NCBI RefSeq assembly: GCF_001049495.1
Contig: NZ_CDWI01000010.1
Span: 124,001-188,000 of the forward strand
From: Microbacterium sp. 3J1
Lineage (GTDB): Bacteria; Actinomycetota; Actinomycetes; Actinomycetales; Microbacteriaceae
Length of the DNA: 64,000 nt
Reading direction: 5' to 3'
Below, piece after piece: positions 7,988 through 17,115 of the stretch (its first letter is position 1; each line of letters opens with the position of its first letter). A program made the translations under genes and the position numbers. The notes below the pieces were generated by a model, which was given only the letters and a program-made list of their open reading frames with translations, was not told the origin of the DNA and did no database searches.

Positions 7988-8812
7988 GTGGCCCTGCCAG
8001 AAGCCTCGGTCCAGCTGTACACACTCGCCTCGGAGTTCTCCGCCGACATGGGGGGCTCGCTCGACAAGCTCGCCGCGATCGGCCTCCGCAACGTCGAGGC
8101 GTTCGACTTCGTCCGTCGTCCCGACGAGATCCGGGCCGCGCTCGACGCCTCCGGCCTCGCATCTCCCACCGGCCACGCCCCACTGCTGTCCGACGAGCTG
8201 TGGACCCCCGACGGCTCGATCCCGACCCCCGCCCCGGAGGTCGTCTTCGAGGCCGCCGCCACGGTGGGCCTGACGACCGTCATCGACCCGTTCGTCGCTC
8301 CCGAGCGCTGGTTCACGCTCGAGGGCGTCACCGACATCGCCGACCGTCTGAACGCGCTCGTCGAGACCGCGGCCGGGTTCGGCCTCCAGGTCGGCTATCA
8401 CAACCACGCGCAGGAGTTCGTCGAGGAGTTCGACGGCGAGACCGCCTACGAGCGTTTCGTGGCTCTCACCGACGAGCGCGTCGCGCTCGAGCTCGACCTG
8501 TACTGGGCGCTGGTCGGCGGACAGGACGTCGCGGCTCTCGTGTCGCGCCTCGGCGATCGCCTGGTCGCCGCGCATGTCAAGGACGGCGTCGCGCCCGCGA
8601 AGAACCCCTTCGCGCCCGGTGCCGAGGACTTCGGTTCCGACAGCCTCGACCAGCGTCACGCGGGCACGGGCGACGTGCCCCTCGCGGAGTCGCTGCGCGC
8701 AGCATCCGGTCTGCAGTACGCGGTCATCGAGTACGACAACGCCCCCGGCGATGTCTTCGCCGACATCGCGGCGAGCTACTCGTTCCTCGTCGAGGGCGGG
8801 TTCGCCCGATGA
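7988..8812 (+). CDS. Sugar phosphate isomerase/epimerase (xylose isomerase-like TIM barrel)
   Basis: A 274-residue protein of the AP-endonuclease-2/xylose-isomerase-like superfamily. Metal-ligand type residues are seen in GYHNHAQEF (about residue 138), ELDLYWAL (about 163), HVKDG (about 196) and the C-terminal VIEYDNAPGD block. It would isomerise or epimerise a sugar, inosose or keto-sugar with a divalent metal. The GTG start at 7988 follows a strong GAAGGAAGG site. The stop overlaps the ATG of the following oxidoreductase by 4 nt, so the two work together. Expression is probably under the TetR-like operator upstream. Confidence 0.88.
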   Translation: MALPEASVQLYTLASEFSADMGGSLDKLAAIGLRNVEAFDFVRRPDEIRAALDASGLASPTGHAPLLSDELWTPDGSIPTPAPEVVFEAAATVGLTTVIDPFVAPERWFTLEGVTDIADRLNALVETAAGFGLQVGYHNHAQEFVEEFDGETAYERFVALTDERVALELDLYWALVGGQDVAALVSRLGDRLVAAHVKDGVAPAKNPFAPGAEDFGSDSLDQRHAGTGDVPLAESLRAASGLQYAVIEYDNAPGDVFADIAASYSFLVEGGFAR

Positions 8813-9933
8813 GCGCCGTCGGAATCGGAATCATCGGCGTCGGCGTCATCAGCGACACCTACCTCGAGAACCTCTCGTCGTTCCCCGACGTGGAGGTGCT
8901 GATCGTCGGAGACCTGCTCCTCGACCGCGCTCAGGTGCAGGCCGAGAAGTACGGCGTCCCGGCGTTCGGATCGGCGGCCGACGTGCTCGCTCACCCGGGC
9001 GTCGACCTCGTCGTGAACCTCACGATCCCCGCCGTGCACATCGAGATCTCGCGTGCGGCGATCGCCGCCGGCAAGCACGTCTGGACCGAGAAGCCGCTGG
9101 GCCTCGACCGAGAGGGCGCAGCCCTTCTTCTGCAGGAGGCTGACGCTGCGGGTCTGCGCATCGGCTCCGCCCCCGACACCCTGCTCGGCCCGGGTTTCCA
9201 GGCCGCGCGTCGCGCGATCGAGAGCGGTGTCATCGGGCGTCCGCTGTTCGCGCAGACCACGTTCCAGACGCAGGGGCCCGACCTGTGGCATCCGAGCCCC
9301 GCGTTCCTCTTCGCCGAGGGTGCCGGTCCGCTGCTCGATATGGGGCCGTACTACTTCTCGGCCCTCGTCAGCCTGCTGGGTCCGGTCGATCACGTCGCGG
9401 CCGTCGGGTCGAAGGCCCGCGAGGAGCGGGAGATCCACACCGGACCGAACGCCGGCACGACTTTCCCCGTCGAGGTGCCGTCGACGATCCAGATCGTGAC
9501 CGCGTTCGAGGCGGGTGCGCAGGCGCAGAGCCTCCTGAGCTTCGACTCCGCGCTCGAGCGCCACGGGATCGTCGAGATCCACGGCACCGAGGGCACCATC
9601 GTGCTCCCCGACCCGAACGCGTTCGCCGGTCGGATCGCGTACGTCAAGCCGCTTGGCGTGATCCGCGACGGCATGTCGTTCGAGCAGGAGTGGATCGAGG
9701 TCGAGCATGCCGACGTCGAGGTCGGGCGCGGCATCGGCGCACTCGACATGGTGCGAGCGATCGCAGCGGACCGGCCGCACGTCGCGTCGGGCGAGCTCGG
9801 ATTCCATGTCCTCGACATCCTGCTGTCGGCGCAGGAGTCTGCGGCCAGTGGTCTGGCGGTCACCGTCGAGAGCACGGTCGCACCCGTCCCGCTGCTCCCC
9901 GAGGGCTTCGATCCCTTCGCCGCGACCCTCTGA
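8809..9933 (+). CDS. Gfo/Idh/MocA family oxidoreductase
   Basis: A 374-residue NAD(P)-dependent dehydrogenase. The Rossmann motif GIIGVGVIS is at residues 7-15 and the family active-site signature W-T-E-K-P-L at about 92-97 provides the catalytic lysine. A GPLLDMGPYY block follows in the C-terminal alpha/beta domain. Substrates of the family are sugars, inositols and related polyols. It overlaps the preceding isomerase by ATGA, a pairing typical of inositol or rare-sugar catabolism. Confidence 0.92.
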   Translation: MSAVGIGIIGVGVISDTYLENLSSFPDVEVLIVGDLLLDRAQVQAEKYGVPAFGSAADVLAHPGVDLVVNLTIPAVHIEISRAAIAAGKHVWTEKPLGLDREGAALLLQEADAAGLRIGSAPDTLLGPGFQAARRAIESGVIGRPLFAQTTFQTQGPDLWHPSPAFLFAEGAGPLLDMGPYYFSALVSLLGPVDHVAAVGSKAREEREIHTGPNAGTTFPVEVPSTIQIVTAFEAGAQAQSLLSFDSALERHGIVEIHGTEGTIVLPDPNAFAGRIAYVKPLGVIRDGMSFEQEWIEVEHADVEVGRGIGALDMVRAIAADRPHVASGELGFHVLDILLSAQESAASGLAVTVESTVAPVPLLPEGFDPFAATL

Positions 9934-10055
9934 GGTCAGGGCTGCATCACCCGAGCCGCGGGCATCGACGACCACCGTCGATGCCCGCGGCGTCGTGGTC
10001 CCTCCGCCGGCATCCGGGTGGCCGCCTGATATCCGGCGATCGCGGCGGGTGGATC

Positions 10056-10676
10056 TCAGCGCGAGCCGCGGTCTCCGGCCAGCAGGCGGTCGAGCATCTC
10101 GAGTGCCGCCTCGTGGTCCACCGACGGGTCGAGCAGCCACTGGGTCTGCAGGCCGTCGGATGCCGCGATCACGAGCGCCGAGACGAGGCCGGGGTCCAGG
10201 TCGGAGCGCAGATCCCCGCTCTTCTGGAGGTCGCGCACCCGGTCGGCCATGTCCTGACGGAGTCGTTCGAAGCGCTGCGTCGCGAACTCGTGCGCGGCCG
10301 GGTGGTCCTCTTCGAGCGCTGTGGCGACGAGGATGGAGTACAGCTGGACGAGACCGGGGATGCTGCGGTTCTCCTCCGCCGAGATCCGCATCATCATGGC
10401 GGGGCTGACGCCCGCGGGCGGATCGGGCTTGTCGGAGTCCGATCGCCTCTCCGACTCGCGATAGACGGCGACGAGGAGCTCTTCCAAGGAGCCGAAGTAG
10501 TGGGTCAATGCGGCGTGGGTGACGCCGACCTCCTGGGCGATCGCGCGCAGGCTGGTCTTCTTCGACCCGCGCTCGGCGAACACCTCGATCGCCTTGTCGA
10601 GGATCTCCTGGCGCCGAGCGATGCCCTTCGCATAGCGGCCCCGGGCGCGGGGCTCGTCGGCGGCGGCATCGGTCAT
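10056..10676 (-). CDS. TetR/AcrR family transcriptional regulator
   Basis: A 206-residue repressor. The N-terminal helix-turn-helix is clear (ILDKAIEVFAERG, TSLRAIAQEVGVTHAALTHYF, residues about 22-65), followed by an all-helical ligand and dimer domain. I start at the ATG at 10676 because TATCAT lies 6 nt before it and the resulting N-terminus is typical; a longer reading from 10715 would run through the operator. It is encoded downstream of, and convergent to, the isomerase/oxidoreductase operon and most likely represses both itself and that operon through matching palindromes. Confidence 0.9.
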   Translation of the reverse strand: MTDAAADEPRARGRYAKGIARRQEILDKAIEVFAERGSKKTSLRAIAQEVGVTHAALTHYFGSLEELLVAVYRESERRSDSDKPDPPAGVSPAMMMRISAEENRSIPGLVQLYSILVATALEEDHPAAHEFATQRFERLRQDMADRVRDLQKSGDLRSDLDPGLVSALVIAASDGLQTQWLLDPSVDHEAALEMLDRLLAGDRGSR

Positions 10677-10706
10677 GATCCGATGATAGCGAGCGGACGG
10701 CCTGAA

Positions 10707-10724
10707 TACCTCCAATCGGAAGTT
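10707..10724. promoter_or_regulatory. Putative TetR autoregulatory operator
   Basis: ACCTCC-AATC-GGAAGT at 10708-10723 is an imperfect palindrome covering the -35 region of the tetR promoter (the -10 box TATCAT is at 10683-10688 on the minus strand). It matches the site at 7908-7925 in both arm sequence and 4-nt spacer. The two sites read in opposite orientation, as expected for a near-symmetric operator. Confidence 0.7.
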
Positions 10725-10749
10725 CTCGCGGCCCCGTCCTCTGACCTGC

Positions 10750-11694
10750 CTACGGGCGCACCTGATTCACGAGGTCCTCGCCCGCGGACAGCCTGCGCAG
10801 GTTGTCGTCGATCAGGGCGCTCGAGCCGACGGGACGGTTGCCCGCCACGTGCGGCGTGATCACGAGATTCGGCGCGTCCCACAGCGGGTCATCGGAGGGA
10901 AGGGGCTCGGCCTTCGTCACGTCGATCGCGGCGGCGCGGAGTCGGCCGGAGGTGAGCGCGTCGATCAGAGCGCTCTCGTCGACCGTCGCGCCACGACCGA
11001 CGTTGACGAACACGGCTCCCGGCGTGAGTGCTCCGAACACCGAGGCGTCGAGCAGGTCCGCGGTCTCGGGCGTGGCCGGGAGGATCGCGACGAGGACGTC
11101 GGTGTCGGCGAGGACGGCCGCCGCGTCGGCATCCGCGTGCACGGTGAACCCCGCCCGGATGCCGGGGGTGCGGGCGATTCCCTCGACCTGCGCGCCGAGC
11201 AGTTGCAGCTGCGGAGCGAGGGTCGATGCGATCGAACCGAAGCCCCAAATCGTCACCCGGCTGCCGGCGAGCGTGTACCGCGCCTGCGTCGCTGCCGCGC
11301 CCTGAGCGTCGATGAACTCCTCGTCCCAGCGGTGATCGTGCTGGGCGTCACGCAGGCTGTCCAGGCGGCGGATGGCGCTGAGGATCAAAGCGAGGGCATG
11401 CTCGGCGACCGGTCCGTCGTGCAGAGAGCGCCCCGAGCAGATGCGCACGTCGTCGGCGAAGCCCGCGGCCAGCACGGCATCCGTGCCCGACGCGAGCGCC
11501 TGGACGACGCGGAGCTGAGGCAGGTCTCGTGCCGCGTCGCTCAGTCGAGCCGCGGAGTTGTGCCAGACCACGAGCATGTCGGCGTCGCGATGCTGCGCGG
11601 GGATGTCCGCATCGATGTCGTAGACGACCACCTCGGCATCCGCCGTGAGGTGCAGCTCGATGCTGTTCGGGATCAGGATCTTGATTCTCGCCAT
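10750..11694 (-). CDS. D-2-hydroxyacid dehydrogenase family protein
   Basis: A 314-residue NAD-dependent dehydrogenase. The nucleotide-binding region shows TIWGFGSIAS (G-x-G-x2-x motif) near residue 150, and the catalytic Arg, Glu and His lie in the expected blocks: NVGRGATVDE, then ITPHVAG near the end. The family reduces 2-keto acids or oxidises D-2-hydroxy acids. The ATG at 11694 is chosen because TACGGT stands 6 nt upstream and because the first strand MARIKILIPN then begins the catalytic domain; the upstream start at 11742 would add 16 unlikely residues. Confidence 0.88.
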   Translation of the reverse strand: MARIKILIPNSIELHLTADAEVVVYDIDADIPAQHRDADMLVVWHNSAARLSDAARDLPQLRVVQALASGTDAVLAAGFADDVRICSGRSLHDGPVAEHALALILSAIRRLDSLRDAQHDHRWDEEFIDAQGAAATQARYTLAGSRVTIWGFGSIASTLAPQLQLLGAQVEGIARTPGIRAGFTVHADADAAAVLADTDVLVAILPATPETADLLDASVFGALTPGAVFVNVGRGATVDESALIDALTSGRLRAAAIDVTKAEPLPSDDPLWDAPNLVITPHVAGNRPVGSSALIDDNLRRLSAGEDLVNQVRP

Positions 11695-11765
11695 CCCTCC
11701 ACCGTAGAGGGCGGGGTGCCGCGTAGAGCACCCGAGGTGCACGAGTCCGCGGCGGGTCGGCGATA

Positions 11766-11775
11766 GTAGTACTAC
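11766..11775. promoter_or_regulatory. Perfect 10-bp palindrome upstream of an oxidoreductase gene
   Basis: GTAGTACTAC is perfectly self-complementary and lies between two divergent genes, about 65 nt before the oxidoreductase start at 11840. It could be an operator or part of a promoter (TAGTAC). No matching copy was found near another gene here, so function is speculative. Confidence 0.3.
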
Positions 11776-11839
11776 GTCGGAGAGACGAAGAGCCGGATGC
11801 TCGATGAGGAGACTGCATGCCCGTGGTGGAGATCGATCG

Positions 11840-12901
11840 ATGACCCGCGCCTACAGCTTCGATCCGCTGCCCGAGCCGGTCGTCGAGCCCGGCGAGTTCG
11901 TGTTCGCGGCGGTCGGACTCGACCACGGGCACATCCACGGCATGGTCGAGCAGCTGGTCGCCGCCGGCGCGACGCTGTCGCTCGTGTACGACCCGGATGC
12001 GTCGAAGATCGCGGACTTCCTCCGTCGGTTCCCGCAGGCCCGTGCGGCGGCGAGCGAGCGCGAGGTGCTCGATGATCCGACGGTTCGGCTCGTCGCGAGC
12101 GCATCGATCGCGAATCGACGTGCGCAGCTCGGGGTGCGAGTGCTGGACGCGGGCAAGGACTTCTTCGCCGACAAGCCGGCGATCACGACTCTCGACGACC
12201 TCGCCGCCGCGCGGGACGCGGTCGCGCGGACGGGTCGGAAGTATGCCGTCTACTACGGCGAGCGCGTGCATTCGGAAGCCGCCCTCTTCGCGGGGCAGCT
12301 GATCGAGCAGGGCGCGATCGGCAGGGTGCTCCAGGTGGCGTCGTTCGGTCCGCACCGCATCGGCTCGGGTCGTGCCGACTGGTTCTACGATCCGGAGCAG
12401 TACGGCGGGATCATCTGCGACATCGGCAGTCACAACTTCGAGCAGATGCTGCACTACACCGGTGCCACGAGCGGCGAGATCCTGAGCTCGACCGTCGCGA
12501 ACTACGCCCACCCCGAGACGCCGGGACTGCAGGATTTCGGCGACGCGCACGTCGTGCTCGACAACGGCGCGACCGGGTATGTGCGGGTCGACTGGTTCAC
12601 GCCGGCGGGACTCGACGTGTTCGGCGATGGCCGCACGACCCTGCTCGGCACGAACGGGTACATCGAGCTGCGCAAGTACACCGACATCACGACGGACAAC
12701 GGCGGCAACCAGGTGCTGCTCGTCAACGACGAGGGGCAGTTCCGCTTCGACGCCACGGGGAGGACCGGGTATCCGTATTTCGGACGGCTGATCCGGGACT
12801 GCCTCGACCGCACCGACTTCGCCATGACGCAGGAGCACGCCTTCATGGCCGCGGAACTGAGCATCATCGCGCAGCGGCAGGCTCGCGTGCTCGCCGGCTG
12901 A
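11840..12901 (+). CDS. Gfo/Idh/MocA family oxidoreductase
   Basis: A 353-residue dehydrogenase related to the one at 8809. The N-terminal strand FAAVGLDHGHIHGM replaces the usual G-x-G-x-x-G, as in the branch of the family with a modified dinucleotide loop. The catalytic block appears as FFADKPAIT (lysine in the D-K-P motif), followed by the GGIICDIGSHNFEQMLHY segment with the family Asp and His. The start at the ATG 11840 follows GGTGGAGATC. The neighbour on the other strand is a 2-hydroxyacid dehydrogenase; sugar-acid metabolism is plausible but unproven. Confidence 0.87.
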   Translation: MTRAYSFDPLPEPVVEPGEFVFAAVGLDHGHIHGMVEQLVAAGATLSLVYDPDASKIADFLRRFPQARAAASEREVLDDPTVRLVASASIANRRAQLGVRVLDAGKDFFADKPAITTLDDLAAARDAVARTGRKYAVYYGERVHSEAALFAGQLIEQGAIGRVLQVASFGPHRIGSGRADWFYDPEQYGGIICDIGSHNFEQMLHYTGATSGEILSSTVANYAHPETPGLQDFGDAHVVLDNGATGYVRVDWFTPAGLDVFGDGRTTLLGTNGYIELRKYTDITTDNGGNQVLLVNDEGQFRFDATGRTGYPYFGRLIRDCLDRTDFAMTQEHAFMAAELSIIAQRQARVLAG

Positions 12902-12958
12902 CGGCATCCGTTCGGGGAACTCGGGCTGCTGCGTCTTGTCGTGCCGTCTCGGGTCCCA

Positions 12959-13043
12959 CCCTGTCGGGCGGAGAACCACGCGATGGGCGGACGGATGCAG
13001 TGGATTCGTCCGCCCGACGGGGAGAGTTCCGCCGGACGGGGTG
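12959..13043. repeat. 85-bp intergenic repeat, copy A
   Basis: First of two 85-bp direct repeats in the 396-nt gap between the oxidoreductase and xylB. The two copies differ at about 6 of 85 positions by my alignment. Inside each copy GGGCGGAC and GTCCGCCC form an 8-bp hairpin stem, and TGTCGGGCGGA offers a competing partner for the right arm, so alternative foldings are possible. Confidence 0.8.
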
Positions 13044-13133
13044 GGTGGGCTGGGAGTCGAGGTCGCCGTCTACTGGGCGAGCTCTGGCTCGGAGGGTGGG
13101 GCCTTCGCGCGGCGGCCACTCGCGCTACGCCCG

Positions 13134-13218
13134 CCCTGTCGGGCGGAGCACCACGCGTGGGGCGGACGGATGTTGTGGATTCGTCCGCCCGACGGGGAGA
13201 ATTCCGCCGGACGGGGTG
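13134..13218. repeat. 85-bp intergenic repeat, copy B
   Basis: Second copy of the 85-bp repeat, 90 nt beyond the first and in the same orientation. It is followed by a G-rich run of ACGGGGCCGG-type units up to about 13275, close to the end of xylB. The rest of the 12902-13297 gap holds no convincing gene; frames that look open across both repeats are an effect of high GC. Confidence 0.8.
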
Positions 13219-13297
13219 CGACGGGGCCGGATGGGGCCGGACGGGGGCCGGACGGGGCCGGACGGGGTGCGACGCGGCCCGGGGCGACCGGCCGAGC

Positions 13298-14584
13298 TCA
13301 GGCCACCAGCGCCGCGGCCTGCCGCGCGGCGCCGAGCGCCACGTACTCCGCCGCCTCCGGCACCTCGACGGGCAGGCCGAGGATATCCGGGGCGATTCGA
13401 CGCACGGCCTCGGATTGCGCGCCGCCGCCGATGAGCAGAGCGCGCTCGAGCGGGATGCCGAGATCTCGCAGCGCATCGAGCCCGGCGCCGAGTCCGCGCA
13501 GCATCCCCTCGACCGATGCGCGGGCGAGGTTCGCTCTGGTGGTCGAGGCGAGGGTCATTCCGGTGAGGGATGCCGTGGCGTCGGGCAGATTGGGCGTGCG
13601 CTCGCCCTCGAAGTAGGGCAGCAGCGTCAGGCCGCGGGCGCCCGGCTCCGCCTGCAGCGCGAGGTCGCTGAACTCCGCGTGCGTCACGCCGAGCAGCGCC
13701 GCCGTGACGTCGATCACTCGCGCGGCGTTGAGGGTCGCGACGAGGGGGAGGAAGTTCCCGGACGCATCGGCGAAGCCGGCCACGGTGCCGCTCGGATCCC
13801 GCAGCGGCGTCGAGCTGATCGCGCACACCGTGCCGGAGGTTCCGATCGACACGATCACGTCGCCCGGAACCGCCCCGAGACCGAGGGCCGCTGCGGCGTT
13901 GTCGCCGGCACCGGCGCCGACGCGCCGCCCGTCGGCATCCGTCACGAACTCGTCGTGCGCGAGCACGCGGGGAAGGATCACGTCGTGGCCCAGCGCGGCC
14001 ACGAGCAGCTCGCGGTCGTACTCCCCGGTCGCAGGGTTCCAGTACCCGGTGCCCGAGGCATCCGAGCGGTCGGTCACGAGCTCCTCGAGCACAGGGTTCT
14101 CCGGGCCGAAGCCGCGCAGTCGCCACGTGAGCCAGTCGTGCGGAAGCGCGACGGCCGCGACCCGGGACGCGTTCTCGGGCTCGTGATCGCGCAGCCAGCG
14201 CAGCTTGGTGATCGTGAAGGATGCCACGGGCACGAGCCCCGTGCGCTCGGCGAGCACGGTCGCGCCGAACTCCGCGATCAGATCCGCCGCCGCATCCGCC
14301 GACCGCGTGTCGTTCCACAGCAGCGCATCGCGGATGACCGCGCCCGATTCGTCGAGCGCGACCATCCCGTGCTGCTGTCCGCCGATCGCCCACGCGTCGA
14401 GGCCGTCGAGGCCCCCGACGCCGTCGACCGCCTCCTGCAGAGCGTGCCACCAGGCCTCGGGGTCGACCGACGTCCCCTCGGGGTGCGACGCCCGACCGGC
14501 GCGGACGACCGCGCCGGTCGAGGTGTCGACGACCAGGGCCTTGCAGGACTGGGTCGAGGAGTCGACCCCGAGAACCAGCGGCAC
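13298..14584 (-). CDS. xylB: Xylulokinase
   Basis: A 428-residue FGGY-family sugar kinase. The N-terminal phosphate loop is LGVDSSTQS, the substrate motif GGQQHGMV lies near residue 70, the ATP-binding SIGTSGTV block near 250, and the adenosine motif LLIGGGAQS near 385. It phosphorylates D-xylulose made by the adjacent xylose isomerase. The GTG start at 14584 is 5 nt behind the xylA stop, so xylA-xylB form one operon. An open reading continues upstream into xylA but has no kinase character. Confidence 0.93.
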   Translation of the reverse strand: MPLVLGVDSSTQSCKALVVDTSTGAVVRAGRASHPEGTSVDPEAWWHALQEAVDGVGGLDGLDAWAIGGQQHGMVALDESGAVIRDALLWNDTRSADAAADLIAEFGATVLAERTGLVPVASFTITKLRWLRDHEPENASRVAAVALPHDWLTWRLRGFGPENPVLEELVTDRSDASGTGYWNPATGEYDRELLVAALGHDVILPRVLAHDEFVTDADGRRVGAGAGDNAAAALGLGAVPGDVIVSIGTSGTVCAISSTPLRDPSGTVAGFADASGNFLPLVATLNAARVIDVTAALLGVTHAEFSDLALQAEPGARGLTLLPYFEGERTPNLPDATASLTGMTLASTTRANLARASVEGMLRGLGAGLDALRDLGIPLERALLIGGGAQSEAVRRIAPDILGLPVEVPEAAEYVALGAARQAAALVA

Positions 14585-14589
14585 GGCGA

Positions 14590-15777
14590 TCAGCGTGCGC
14601 CGAGCAGATGCTCGGTGGCGAGCTGCTGCAGACGTACGAAACCGAAGCCCTTGCCGCCGAAGTACTGCGACGCGTCGAAGTCCTCGTAGGCGGAGCGGTC
14701 GGCGAGGAAGTCGTCGTAGGACTCGCCCTCGCCGAGCGTCGGGGTGGACAGCTCGTCGACGCGGGCGGCGGCGAGCGCCTCCTGCACCTCGGGGTCGGCG
14801 CGGAAGGCCGCGGCGCGCTCCTTGAGCAGCAGGTAGGTGCGCATGTTCGCGGCCGCCGACTCCCACACGCCCTTCTCGTCCTCCGTGCGGCTGGGCTTGT
14901 AGTCGAAGTGGCGGGGGCCGTCGTAGGCGGGCACGCCACCAGGGCCGCCGTTCTCGAGCAGGTCGACCAGGGCGAAGGCGTTGTGCAGGTCACCGTGCCC
15001 GAAGACGAGGTCCTGGTCGTACTTGATGCCGCGCTGTCCGTTGAGGTCGATGTGGAAGAGCTTGCCGTGGTACAGGGCCTGCGCGATGCCGGCGGCGAAG
15101 TTGAGTCCGGCCATCTGCTCGTGCCCGACCTCGGGGTTGAGGCCGACGAGCTCGGGCCGCTCGAGCGAGTCGATGAACGCGAGAGCGTGTCCGAGCGTCG
15201 GCAGAAGGATGTCGCCGCGGGGCTCGTTGGGCTTGGGCTCGATCGCGAAACGGATGTCGTAGCCCTTGTCGGTCACGTAGTCGCCGAGCAGGTTGACCGC
15301 CTCGCGGTAGCGCTCGAGGGCGGCGCGGATGTCCTTCGCAGAGTCGTACTCGGCACCCTCGCGGCCTCCCCACATGACGAACGTCTGGGCGCCGAGCTCC
15401 GCACCCAGGTCGAGCTGGCGGAACACCTTGCGCAGGGCGTAGCGCCGCACGTCGCGGTCGTTGGAGGTGAATCCGCCGTCCTTGAAGATCGGGGCGCTGA
15501 AGAGGTTCGTGGTCACCATCGGGACGATGAGCCGGGTGTCGGCGAGCGCACCCTTGAGCCGGTCGATCTGCGTCTGACGCTCGGCGTCCGAGGAGCCGAA
15601 GGCGAACAGGTCGTCGTCGTGGAAGGTGAGGCCGTAGGCGCCGAGCTCGGCGAGCTTCTCCACCGCGTGCACGACGTCGAGCGCGGGGCGGGTCGGGCCC
15701 CCGAACGGGTCGGCACCGTTGTAGCCGACGGTCCAGAGGCCGAAGGAGAACTTGTCTTCGCGGGTGGGGGTGGGCAT
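14590..15777 (-). CDS. xylA: Xylose isomerase
   Basis: A 395-residue class I (actinobacterial) xylose isomerase. All key residues are present: His53 and Asp56 (FHDDD), Glu180 and Lys182 ([11 protein letters not shown]), Glu216 and His219 (NPEVGHE), and Asp244, Asp254 and Asp256 ([15 protein letters not shown]). These bind the two divalent metals and open the sugar ring. The ATG follows AGGAG at 6-nt spacing. It is the first gene of xylAB and is preceded by an inverted repeat that the divergent ROK regulator probably binds. Confidence 0.97.
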   Translation of the reverse strand: MPTPTREDKFSFGLWTVGYNGADPFGGPTRPALDVVHAVEKLAELGAYGLTFHDDDLFAFGSSDAERQTQIDRLKGALADTRLIVPMVTTNLFSAPIFKDGGFTSNDRDVRRYALRKVFRQLDLGAELGAQTFVMWGGREGAEYDSAKDIRAALERYREAVNLLGDYVTDKGYDIRFAIEPKPNEPRGDILLPTLGHALAFIDSLERPELVGLNPEVGHEQMAGLNFAAGIAQALYHGKLFHIDLNGQRGIKYDQDLVFGHGDLHNAFALVDLLENGGPGGVPAYDGPRHFDYKPSRTEDEKGVWESAAANMRTYLLLKERAAAFRADPEVQEALAAARVDELSTPTLGEGESYDDFLADRSAYEDFDASQYFGGKGFGFVRLQQLATEHLLGAR

Positions 15778-15801
15778 GGCTGCTCCTGTGCAGGTCGGCG
15801 A

Positions 15802-15824
15802 ATATGTTGCGATTCACAACATAT
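15802..15824. promoter_or_regulatory. XylR (ROK) operator between xylA and xylR
   Basis: ATATGTTG (15802-15809) and CAACATAT (15817-15824) form a perfect 8-bp inverted repeat with a 7-nt spacer in the short region between xylA and the divergent ROK regulator. Its AT-rich arms stand out in this GC-rich sequence. ROK repressors typically bind such palindromes and release in the presence of the sugar. Confidence 0.8.
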
Positions 15825-15863
15825 CGCAGGACAGGGCGGACGTCCACCCCCTACAGTGAAGGG

Positions 15864-17033
15864 ATGCCGTCACCGACGAGTCCCGCGCCGGGCACGCGCC
15901 CCCACAATCTCGCCCGTATCCTCCGGCTCGTGCATGAGGAGGGCGGGCAGTCCCGAGCCGCGCTCACGGAGCGGACAGGACTCAACCGGTCGACCATCGC
16001 CGATCTCGTCGCCGAGCTCGTCCGCCTCGGCCTCGTCGACGAGCGGGTTCCCGATCTGCCTGGTCGGGTCGGGCGACCGTCGCCGGTCGTCACCGCATCC
16101 GCGGATGTCGTGGCGATCGCGGTGAACCCGGAGGTGGATGCGATCGAGATCGCCGCCGTCGGACTCGATCGCAGCATCCTCGTGCGCGAACGGCTTCCGA
16201 ACCCCGAGCTCCCGACGCCCGAGCGGGCCGCCGAGGTGATCGCCGAGCGCATCACCGCCTGGCGCGAGGGCGAACTCGCCGGAGCGCGGCTGCACGCCGT
16301 CGGCATCGCCGTCCCCGGGCTCGTCCGGAGCGGGGACGGGGTGGTCCGCAACGCGCCGCACCTGGAATGGCGGGACGTGCCGTTCGCGTCGCTCGTCCGC
16401 ACCGCCACGGGGCTCCCGGTCGCGGTCGACAACGACGCGTCTCTCGGGGCGATTGCCGAGCATCGCTACGGGGCGGGTCACGGCATCGATCACGTCGTCT
16501 ATCTCAACGGCGGAGCATCGGGAATCGGGGGCGGCCTCATCATCGGCGGCGTGGCCGTCGCCGGGGCGGGTGGCTATGCCGGGGAGTTCGGCCAGAACCG
16601 GCCGCGCATCTCTGCCGACGCCGACCGGCGGACCACCGACGGCGTGCTGGAGGCCGAGGTGAGCCGTCGGCTGCTGCTCGACGTGGTCGGACTCGAGGCG
16701 GCGGATGACGAGACACTCGACGCCGAGCTCCGGGCATCCGAGTCGATCGAGGTCGCCGACGAGGTCACCCGGCAGGCGCACGTGCTCGCGAGCGCGCTGG
16801 CCAATGCGGTGAACGTCCTCAACCCGGCAGTGGTGGTGGTCGGCGGGTTCCTCGCGACGCTCGCCGCGCTGCGTGCGGACGAGATCCGCGACGACGTCGA
16901 AGCCCTTGCGATGTCGGAGAGTGCGGAGGGGCTGCAGATCCGGCCCGCCGCTCTCGGGGCCGACCGTCTGCTGATCGGAGCGGCGGAGCTCGCCTTCGCC
17001 GACCTGCTCGCCGAGCCGGCAGAGCGGGGCTGA
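15864..17033 (+). CDS. xylR: ROK family transcriptional repressor of xylose genes
   Basis: A 389-residue protein with an N-terminal winged helix (SRAALTERTGLNRSTIADLVAELVRLGLV, residues about 30-60) and a C-terminal ROK sugar-binding domain (VDNDASLGAIAEHRYGAG; YLNGGASGIGGGLIIGG; GGYAGEFGQ). The DNG/E-H-x-type zinc and sugar residues are only partly conserved, as in regulators without kinase activity. The ATG at 15864 is chosen because TACAGT stands 6 nt before it and the protein then begins just before the DNA-binding domain. It diverges from xylAB and most likely represses it through the inverted repeat at 15802-15824. Confidence 0.9.
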   Translation: MPSPTSPAPGTRPHNLARILRLVHEEGGQSRAALTERTGLNRSTIADLVAELVRLGLVDERVPDLPGRVGRPSPVVTASADVVAIAVNPEVDAIEIAAVGLDRSILVRERLPNPELPTPERAAEVIAERITAWREGELAGARLHAVGIAVPGLVRSGDGVVRNAPHLEWRDVPFASLVRTATGLPVAVDNDASLGAIAEHRYGAGHGIDHVVYLNGGASGIGGGLIIGGVAVAGAGGYAGEFGQNRPRISADADRRTTDGVLEAEVSRRLLLDVVGLEAADDETLDAELRASESIEVADEVTRQAHVLASALANAVNVLNPAVVVVGGFLATLAALRADEIRDDVEALAMSESAEGLQIRPAALGADRLLIGAAELAFADLLAEPAERG

Positions 17034-17115
17034 TCCGTGCCCGATCGGATCGGGCACGGATGATCGGGCGAGGCAGGATGCCCCGGACGCACGATGGTGG
17101 GGAAAGGAGGACCTC

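Noticed and set aside
7645..9933. A 762-codon frame ending with the oxidoreductase
   Set aside because: Residues before 8809 overlap the VOC and isomerase genes and are Arg-rich nonsense. The oxidoreductase starts at the ATG in the ATGA overlap.
11348..12979. A 543-codon minus-strand frame opposite the oxidoreductase
   Set aside because: It is the antisense shadow of the Gfo/Idh/MocA gene and of the hydroxyacid dehydrogenase in another frame, with no recognisable domain.
12941..14689. Open frames across the 85-bp repeats and antisense to xylB
   Set aside because: Composition is typical of antisense GC-rich frames. The repeated peptide pattern arises only because the DNA repeats happen to stay in frame.
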